Origin: Symbiodinium natans
Lineage: Eukaryota; Sar; Dinophyceae; Suessiales; Symbiodiniaceae
Assembly: GCA_905221605.1 (NCBI GenBank)
Contig: CAJNDS010001338.1
Span: forward strand, 1 to 22,673
Reading direction: 5' to 3'
DNA: 22,673 nucleotides
Positions within the stretch are counted from its first letter, which is position 1. Every line of letters starts with the position of its first letter. Positions 17,408-22,673 of the stretch are shown piece after piece. The translations under genes and the position numbers were made by a program. The notes beneath the pieces were generated by a model. The model was given only the letters and a program-made list of their open reading frames with translations. It was not told the DNA's origin and made no database searches.

Positions 17408-18000
17408 CATTTGGAAATAAATGAATTAATTGAATTAATTGAATTAATTGAATTAATTGAATTAATTGAATTAATTAAATTAATTCAATTAATTCCACCC
17501 CCCCTTTGGAAATAAATGAATTGATTGAATTAATTGAATTAATTGAATTAATTTAATTAATTCAATTAATTCAGTTAATTCATTTATTTCCAAAGGGGGG
17601 GGAGGGGTGGGGGCTGGGGAATCCCCCCCATTTGGAAATAAATGAATTAATTGAATTAATTGAATTAATCGAAATAATTCAACTAATTCAATTAATTCAA
17701 TTAATTCATTTATTTCCAAAGGGGAGGTGGAATTAATTGAATTAATTGAATTAAATGAATTAATGGAATTAATTGAATTAATTCAATTAATTCAATTAAT
17801 TCAATTAATTCATTTATTTCCAAAGGGGGGGTTCAATTAATTCAATTAATTCAATTAATTCAATTAATTCAATTAATTCAATTAATTCAATTAATTCCAC
17901 CTCCCCTGTGGAAATAAATGAATTAATTGAATTAATTGAATTAATTCAATTATTTCAATTAATTCAATTAATTCATTTATTTCCAAATGGGGGGTGGGGG
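17408..18000. repeat. AATT-rich hairpin block, right
   Basis: Same 9-mer runs and TTTGGAAATAAAT caps as 15876-16640, mirrored about the central domain. Confidence 0.92.
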
Positions 18001-18010
18001 CTGGGGAATC

Positions 18011-18340
18011 CTCCTCCCCCCAATACTAAACCACGAGCCCGGGCCTCCCCCCAATACTAAATCACGAGCCCGGGCCTCCCCCCAATACTAAATTACGAGC
18101 CCGGGCCTCCCCGCAATACTAAATCACGAGCCCGGGCCTCCCCCCAATACTAAATCACGAGCCCGGGCTAAATCACGAGCCCGGGCCTCACTGGCAATTA
18201 TCAGGCGCGGGCGCCCCCAATACTAAATCATCGAGCCGCGGCTCCCCTCGTCATATCCTAAATCAGTGCGAGCCCGGGCTCTCGCCCATCAAATACTATG
18301 TTACGAGCCGCAGGTATAATGGGTGCGCCTCCCCGGCTCG
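18011..18340 (-). repeat. 31-bp satellite, right arm (inverted)
   Basis: CCCCCAATACTAAATCACGA then GCCCGGGCCTC is the reverse complement of the left-arm unit. Clean until about 18190, then rapidly degenerate to 18340, as if mutated or poorly sequenced. Confidence 0.9.
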
Positions 18341-18379
18341 ATGTATGTAATTAATGAAAGCTATTGACTAAACTAATGT

Positions 18380-18990
18380 GAATTATTGTATTACTTGAAT
18401 TAATTGAATTAATTAATTAATTGAGATTATTGAATTATATTGTAATTATTGTAATTATTGAATTAATTGAATTAATTCAATTAATTCACCCCCCATTTGG
18501 AATTAATTGAATTAATTGAATTAATTCAATTAATTCCATTAATTAAATTAATTCCATTAATTCATTTAATTCAATTAATTCCAAAAGGGGGGGGGGGGTG
18601 AATTAATTCAATTAATTCAATTATTTCCAAATGGTGCCCCCCCGCCCCCCCCGCCCCCAGCCCCGAGCCCCCCACCCCCCCATTTGGAATTAATTGAATT
18701 AATTGAATTAATTGAATTAATTGAATTAATTGAATTAATTGAATTAATTGAATTAATTGAATTAACTGAATTAATTGAATTAATTCAACTAATTCACCCC
18801 TCATTTGGAATTAATTGAATTAATTCAATTAATTCAATTAATTCCATTAATTCAATTAATTCCATTAATTCATTTAATTCAATTAATTCCAAAAGGGAGG
18901 GTGAATTAATTGAATTTATTCAATTAATTCAATTAATTCAACCTCCCCAAGTGTAAATAAATGAATTAATTGAATTAATTGAATTAAATT
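18380..18990. repeat. AATT-rich repeats outside the inverted structure
   Basis: TTGAATTAA/TTCAATTAA runs with ATTTGGAATTAATT caps lacking the AAATAAAT block, hence a subfamily. Runs at 18678-18790 are the longest. The 77-codon frame (poly LIQLIQ) is an artefact. Confidence 0.92.
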
Positions 18991-19016
18991 CTGTCTTGGC
19001 AACCCTACAGAACCTA

Positions 19017-19119
19017 AAATAGGGTCTATTTGGAAGTTGTCTCTTGTAAATAAGTATACGTTTTGGGGCCTGATTTCCTCTTCAAAACACGAGTCTCAGC
19101 TTCCAAATAGACCCTATTT
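19017..19119. mobile_element. 103-bp MITE with 20-bp perfect terminal inverted repeats
   Basis: AAATAGGGTCTATTTGGAAG (19017-19036) is exactly inverted at 19100-19119. The interior has no coding capacity. A partial second copy is at 7218. A target-site duplication is not clear (flanks CCTA and AAGC). Confidence 0.72.
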
Positions 19120-19639
19120 AAGCTGCACACCCCCCGCCCTCCCCCCCAAAGAATAAAAAAAAAAAAAAAAACATAATAAAAACAATAATAATAATAAAGA
19201 AACAAGAAACAGATTCTTGCTTATAAGGGCAATATCGTGATTGTTACTTTTATTTTCGGGGGTCCTCAAGCAAATAGTAGTACAATGGCACTTCAGGGGT
19301 CTAGGATGGAGGCCTCGAAAACAAGAGGGGAGGGGCATGTGCTTTAGAGATCCCACGGCCGGAGCTTACGCTTCAGCACGCATAGGGGTCCCCTGTTTAG
19401 GGTTTAGGGTGTAGGGTTCATGGTTGATGTCTCCGCATGTATGCACACCTCTACCCGTGATGGTGCCCATGTGCTGGAGCTGCTTGAGGCTGCTTGTTGA
19501 GCAAACCTATACCCTTTGAACCCCAAACCCTGAACCCTAAACCCCTTTGAACCCTAAACCACGTGGACGGAACTTGCTTCGTCCAGTTTTTTGGACAGCT
19601 AGGGCCTTGCAGGCACTTTTGGGTTTCAGTATGAGGTGG
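19120..19639. other. Unique sequence downstream of the ATP synthase gene, no gene seen
   Basis: Holds a C-run, A17 and AAT repeats (19130-19195), a few heptamers (19398-19420 TTTAGGG; 19510-19560 CCCTAAA-like) and otherwise unique sequence. The minus frame at 19114-19356 reads into the T-rich run and is not convincing. Confidence 0.5.
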
Positions 19640-19901
19640 AGTTATCAGGGCTTGGGTTGACCGGCTTACCTCGAAACCCTATGTTTTGGGCTTTGGAGCT
19701 CTTTCGACCTGCACAGACTGGAGCGGCACCTTTTCGAAATCCAAAACATGGCGGCGAGCTTCCTTTAATACTCGGATAGGCGAAGGGGAACCTGGGAGAA
19801 TCATGTAGCTTACTCTGCTGACGTGGTGCATCTGAGCCCATGCTGAGAGTATGCTCTTCAGTCCCTACTCATCGATGCGACATCGAGCTTGACTTGCCGA
19901 C
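19640..19901 (-). other. Probable 3' untranslated/downstream region of the ATP synthase beta gene
   Basis: Sequence directly after the TGA of the last exon. It is unique and not heptameric. No coding frame supported by splice signals was seen, and I recognise no polyadenylation signal. The 71-codon open frame at 19626-19841 has no coding character I can defend. Confidence 0.4.
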
Positions 19902-19937
19902 TCACTTGCCAGCTGCCACGGCGGCAAGCTTCGCAGC
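19902..19937 (-). CDS. ATP synthase beta last exon E (AAKLAAVAAGK, stop)
   Basis: A 36-nt terminal exon encoding AAKLAAVAAGK followed by TGA. The acceptor AG is at 19939-19938 and is followed by G. Joined to exon D it gives VKEK-AAKLAA, a typical alanine/lysine-rich beta C-terminus. The alternative frame, open further downstream, does not join exon D in phase. Confidence 0.85.
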   Translation of the reverse strand, partial: AAKLAAVAAGK

Positions 19938-22079
19938 CTGCCCAGATCTTCGGGCTGAAGCCCAGTTTAGGGTTTAGGGTTTGGGGTTTAGGGTTTGAGG
20001 TTTGGGGTTTAGGGTTTGGGGGATTGGGTTCAGGGTTTAGGAATTAGGGTTTGGGGTTTAGGGTTAAGAAGCCCTGGGGCGCATTTTCTTCAGCTGTAAG
20101 CTCAGGGATTAGGGTGTCGCACTGGGTAGCCCAGCAAGCATGTTATGAGTAAGGGGGGGTTGGTTACTTTATAAGCGAACCTGGAACCACAAATAGGGCA
20201 AGCGGGCTCCACCTTTCTACCAAGAGCTGGATGTTAGTTGAAGACTTCAAATGGGTCCCTAATTGGGGAACCCGTAAATGCCTTGTACAATCAAAGGGTC
20301 CATGCTTCGCTTAGACACCTAAACCCTAAACCCTAAACCCTAAGCCATAAGCCCTGACAATTTCATTGCTTGGGGCTTCTGGCCTACAAGGCAAACCATC
20401 GGGGGCAGGCAGCTATGGGTTTGTTTCCCTACTTTAGGGCTTAGGGTTTAGGGTTTAGGGCTCAGGGCTTGTTTCCCCACCTTCTCCTTCACATCCGCCA
20501 TGCCGCCGATCATGTAAAATGCGGCCTTGCAAGGTTGCTGAGGGCCTTGAGGTTTAGGGTTGTAGGGTTCTAGGGTTTCAGGGTTGTAGGGTTTGAGGTT
20601 CTTAGGATATGGCTCGGCCCCACTGCCTCAACCCCAGGGGCTTTGGGGTTTAGGGAAGCCCTTGCACCCCACTCCCCCGCTTTCCCCCCGAAGCCTCCGT
20701 AAACCCTGAACTAAAAAAACCTCTAAGATGCACATCTCCAAACCCAAGCCTTGGGATGTTCACCCTTATACTAACAGTCCTTGCTAGGGTTTAGGGTTTA
20801 GGGTTTAGGGGATAATAGGGGAATAAAGGGAAAATCCCAACCCAAGTCCTAAATCCAAAAACCTGAGGCCCTACACAAGCCTAAAGCACAGCTCTTGAGG
20901 GTTTGGGTTTAGGGTTCAGGAGGCATGGCCTCTGTACACCCTAAACCCTAAACCCTATACCCTAAACCCTAAACCTCGGAAGACCCTGCACTGTGCAGTT
21001 GCTGGGGCAAGCGTGCCTCCGGGATGTCGTCGCAGTTTCCGGAGAGGACCTGGGACACTTCAGGCTTTGAACTTTTGTTGAAGTCATGCTTTGAGGGGGT
21101 TCGTGCTTGAGGAAAGGTACTACTTTTTACTATTTGCTTCAGGAGATTTACTTAATTTTACTTGCTCAAGAACCACACGCCCCAAACACAAAAAAAACAC
21201 TAAACAAAACAATGAAACAGAATACTAGTCCCCTATGTTGCCCAAGGAAGGAAGAAAAATTGCTGTTTTTTGAAGGGCAGGACCTCCCAGTCTGCCGACC
21301 ATGCTGTATTGCCCACATGCTTGGGGGAGGATGATAAGCCTGCACCAACCTAAGCCCTAAGCCCTAAGCCCTAAGCCCTAAGCCCTAAACCCTAAACCCT
21401 AAACCCTAAACCCTAAACCCTAAACCCTAAACCCTAAACCCTAAACCCTAAACCCTAAACCCTAAACCCAAACCCCAAACCCTAAACCCACAACGGCTTT
21501 GGGGCCCACAAAAGAAGGCCCAGGGGCCTCCTCGAAGTCGTTGATGGTGGTCTCCAAATCCACAAAGGCTCCGGGGGTGCCCGTGAAGATCTCGGCCACC
21601 TTTCGGTAACGGGGGGGGGGTTTAGGGTTTAGGGTTTGGGGTTTGGGGTTTAGGGTTCAGGGTTTAGGGTTTAGTTTTGGGTTTAGGGATTTGGGTTTAG
21701 GGGGTTTAGGGTTTAGGGTTGTAGGATTTAGGGTTTTTAGGTGTAGGCTTCAGGGTTTAAGGGCTCAAGGACTTGAAGGGAATAAATGCCTACACAACAT
21801 CCTGGGCTTTAAACCCCCAAGCCCTCGGCAAAGGCGGCATCACGCACTGGCCACGGCCCCAAGTCATACAAAGCGAATTAGGGGTTTCTAGGACGGTTGA
21901 GCGTTCGGGTTTAGGGTTTAGGGCTTACGGTTTCGGGTTTAGAGTTTAGGGTTTAGAGTCTTGGGGTTTGAAGGTTTGGGCTTTGGGGGATTCAGGGTTT
22001 TTGGGGGCTTCGCCGCTGCCCGAACACTGCGGACCACTGAGCCCTGGGCAAAGAATGGCTGTGACAAGAATCGCTGGAC
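19902..22079 (-). CDS. ATP synthase F1 beta subunit, C-terminal part (five exons, 5' end outside the window)
   Basis: Catalytic beta subunit of the F1Fo ATP synthase, probably the nuclear-encoded mitochondrial form (ATP2/ATP5B type). Exons in transcript order are 22050-22079, 21528-21599, 21017-21049, 20481-20525 and 19902-19937. They join in frame to the family's C-terminal domain: VQRFLSQPFF, then VAEIFTGTPGAF...INDFEE, then VLSGNCDDIPE, then AAFYMIGGMADVKEK, then AAKLAAVAAGK and TGA. The motifs FLSQPFF-VAEIFTG and DD-PEAAFYM are hallmarks of the family, and the C-terminus has the expected length. Donors are GC, GC, GC and GT; every acceptor is AG before a G; all four introns can be placed in phase 0. 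Introns are 450, 478, 491 and 543 bp and all carry TTTAGGG-type tracts. Upstream exons, including the nucleotide-binding domain, were not found before 22673. A processed pseudogene is excluded by the introns; a decayed copy is unlikely because all junctions keep frame. Confidence 0.93.
19938..20480 (-). other. Intron D-E with heptamers and a dispersed foldback repeat
   Basis: This 543-bp intron has a GT donor and AG|G acceptor. It carries TTTAGGG-type tracts at 19971-20066 and 20434-20465 and CCCTAAA at 20318-20345. A copy of the 'GTAGCCC' foldback family also lies inside it, at about 20126-20222. Confidence 0.8.
20126..20222. mobile_element. Dispersed foldback repeat, 'GTAGCCC' family, intronic copy
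   Basis: Diverged copy of the element at 12058-12169: shared blocks are the GGTAGCCCAGCAA start, a central GGTTGGTTACTTTATAAG, and a CTACCAAG end. The ends are imperfectly inverted. No coding capacity. Confidence 0.55.
20481..20525 (-). CDS. ATP synthase beta exon D (AAFYMIGG...)
   Basis: A 45-nt exon encoding AAFYMIGGMADVKEK, the 'PE-AFYMVGG' element near the beta C-terminus. The acceptor AG is at 20527-20526. The donor is GT at 20480-20479, the only GT donor among the four introns. Confidence 0.9.
20526..21016 (-). other. Intron C-D with scattered heptamers of both orientations
   Basis: This 491-bp intron of the ATP synthase beta gene has a GC donor and AG|G acceptor. Short heptamer runs lie at 20551-20590, 20786-20812 and 20895-20916 (TTTAGGG sense on plus) and at 20937-20980 (CCCTAAA on plus). 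The rest is unique sequence with no further exon seen. Confidence 0.8.
21017..21049 (-). CDS. ATP synthase beta exon C (VLSGNCDDIPE)
   Basis: A 33-nt micro-exon encoding VLSGNCDDIPE, equivalent to the 'ILxGxxDDLPE' stretch of other beta subunits. The acceptor AG is at 21051-21050 and the donor is GC at 21016-21015. Confidence 0.88.
21350..21491 (-). repeat. CCCTAAA/CCCTAAG tract in intron B-C
   Basis: About 19 heptamers read CCCTAAA on the plus strand. The first five are CCCTAAG variants, followed by about 12 nearly perfect copies. Orientation is opposite to the tract in intron A-B of the same gene. Confidence 0.92.
21528..21599 (-). CDS. ATP synthase beta exon B (VAEIFTG...)
   Basis: A 72-nt exon of 24 codons beginning VAEIFTGTPGAFVDLETT and ending INDFEE, a near-diagnostic match to the beta-subunit C-terminal domain. 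The acceptor AG is at 21601-21600 and the donor is GC at 21527-21526. Codon third positions are strongly GC-biased. Confidence 0.93.
21620..21760 (+). repeat. TTTAGGG/TTTGGGG tract in intron A-B
   Basis: Interstitial heptamers with TTTGGGG and TTCAGGG variants start about 20 bp from the acceptor of exon B, after a short run of ten G (plus strand). Confidence 0.88.
21906..21990 (+). repeat. Degenerate TTTAGGG tract in intron A-B
   Basis: Imperfect copies of GGGTTTA lie between exons A and B. The unique sequence beside it (21765-21900) shows no exon that fits the gene. Confidence 0.8.
22050..22079 (-). CDS. ATP synthase beta exon A (VQRFLSQPFF)
   Basis: A 30-nt exon encoding VQRFLSQPFF, the conserved segment just before the VAE-FTG motif. 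The acceptor AG is at 22081-22080 and is followed by G. The donor is GC at 22049-22048. Confidence 0.9.
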
Positions 22080-22673
22080 CTGGCTGGTTTTTAGGATTTC
22101 GGGTTTAGGGTTTAAGGTTTAGGGTTTAAGGTTTAGGGTTTAGGGTTTAAGGTTTAGGGTTTAGGGGGCTGGTCCGTGGGTTCCGCTCAAGCGGAGTGTG
22201 GCCCATGCTGAGTTCTCTAACTCGGGTCCTTTTTTGGGACCCCTTTTAGAGGGTGCCGCCTTAGAATGGGGTACCCCCACAAAGAAGGGGCCCTAGTTGA
22301 GGAAGCTACCTCCGCCATGCTAGTAGCATCCTTCTTTAAGTCAGACCTCGAGCCCTTCTTGGTCTGGCTGGGGGCTTAACACTTCTTCGGGCTTCAGATG
22401 TTTAAGGTTTCAGGGCTTCAGGGTTTGGGGGTCTTCAACCCTAAACCGTTGAACCCCCAAAACTGAAACTCTAAGGGCTTGGGATCCGTAAACCTGATTA
22501 CGCCCTTGAACCCTGAACCCAAAACTCTAAACCCAGAAAGGCTTGCAATGGCGATCGCTTGAGGGATTTGGCCACTGCCGGTGGAAGCCCACCCTCACGT
22601 TTCGGCCTTAGTGTTTTAGGGATTTAGGGCTAAGAGTTTACAGTTTTTTGGCTTTAGAGATGTAGCCTTGAGG
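22080..22673 (-). other. Intron or incomplete upstream part of the ATP synthase beta gene
   Basis: No exon preceding VQRFL (expected to end near 'ARARK') could be found, so the intron probably runs past the window edge. It contains a TTTAGGG-type tract at 22098-22167, a small palindrome at 22183-22194, and a hairpin GGGTCC/GGACCC at 22224-22229/22237-22242. Short degenerate heptamers occur at 22437-22530. Confidence 0.5.
22098..22167 (+). repeat. TTTAGGG-type heptamer tract, upstream intron of ATP synthase beta
   Basis: TTTAGGG and TTTAAGG variants repeat about nine times, read on the plus strand. The tract lies 5' of exon A with respect to the gene. Confidence 0.85.

Noticed and set aside
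16590-17424. Up to 256-codon frames with repeated 'FGQIEPR' or 'QNLAKSSR' units
   Set aside because: The hairpin motif lacks stop codons in several frames on both strands; the alternating inverted layout explains the peptides.
19581-19596. GTCCA-T run-TGGAC hairpin resembling a bacterial terminator
   Set aside because: The window is eukaryotic nuclear DNA, the stem is only 5 bp, and it lies about 300 bp past the stop codon.
22340-22380. Possible upstream ATP synthase beta exon ending 'ARxRK' before VQRFL
   Set aside because: The minus-strand reading near 22353-22373 gives ARPRR or SQTKK without the conserved preceding residues or a fitting acceptor.

Overview
This is a eukaryotic nuclear window dominated by repeats, with genes cut into very short exons on the minus strand. 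I see no tRNA, rRNA, CRISPR array or prokaryotic-style gene, and almost all long open frames are by-products of low-complexity DNA. The one gene I can name is the C-terminal end of the F1Fo ATP synthase beta subunit, at 19902-22079 on the minus strand. Its last 71 codons are split over five exons of 30, 72, 33, 45 and 36 nt. All four introns between them contain TTTAGGG/CCCTAAA (plant/alveolate-type telomere) heptamer tracts. Three of the four donors are GC rather than GT. Every acceptor is AG followed by G, and all four introns can be placed in phase 0.

GC donors, AG|G acceptors, a TTTAGGG-type repeat and a one-strand gene arrangement together suggest a dinoflagellate-like protist. Other algae with many GC-AG introns remain possible. 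This placement is inference, not proof.

Layout. 1-1670: candidate minus-strand exons and a foldback repeat. 1467-4866: at least 13 telomere-heptamer tracts in both orientations, separated by 60-350 bp islands, several of which read as minus-strand exons; this part also holds a Tc1/mariner-like MITE and a C-rich array. 5071-5588: a (GCCCCCC)n-like array. 5589-7072: sparse sequence with a phase-compatible minus-strand exon chain. 7330-9920: a diverged GA-rich tandem repeat of about six units near 430 bp. 9921-15511: a 55-bp satellite, about 76 copies in three arrays, interrupted twice by the same 692-bp spacer because about 2.39 kb has been tandemly duplicated. 15512-18340: a large inverted structure with a 31-bp satellite at both ends, AATT-rich hairpins inside, and at its centre eight GGCC-centred hairpins. 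18380-18990: more AATT repeat. 19017-19119: a 103-bp MITE with 20-bp perfect terminal inverted repeats. 19120-22673: the ATP synthase beta 3' end, its downstream region and its repeat-filled introns.

Main message: the heptamer tracts at the right end lie inside introns of a recognisable housekeeping gene, so they are not a chromosome end. The same arrangement probably explains many of the heptamer-bounded islands on the left. Exon calls outside the ATP synthase gene rest on open frame, GC-rich third positions and splice-site fit only, and their products are unknown.
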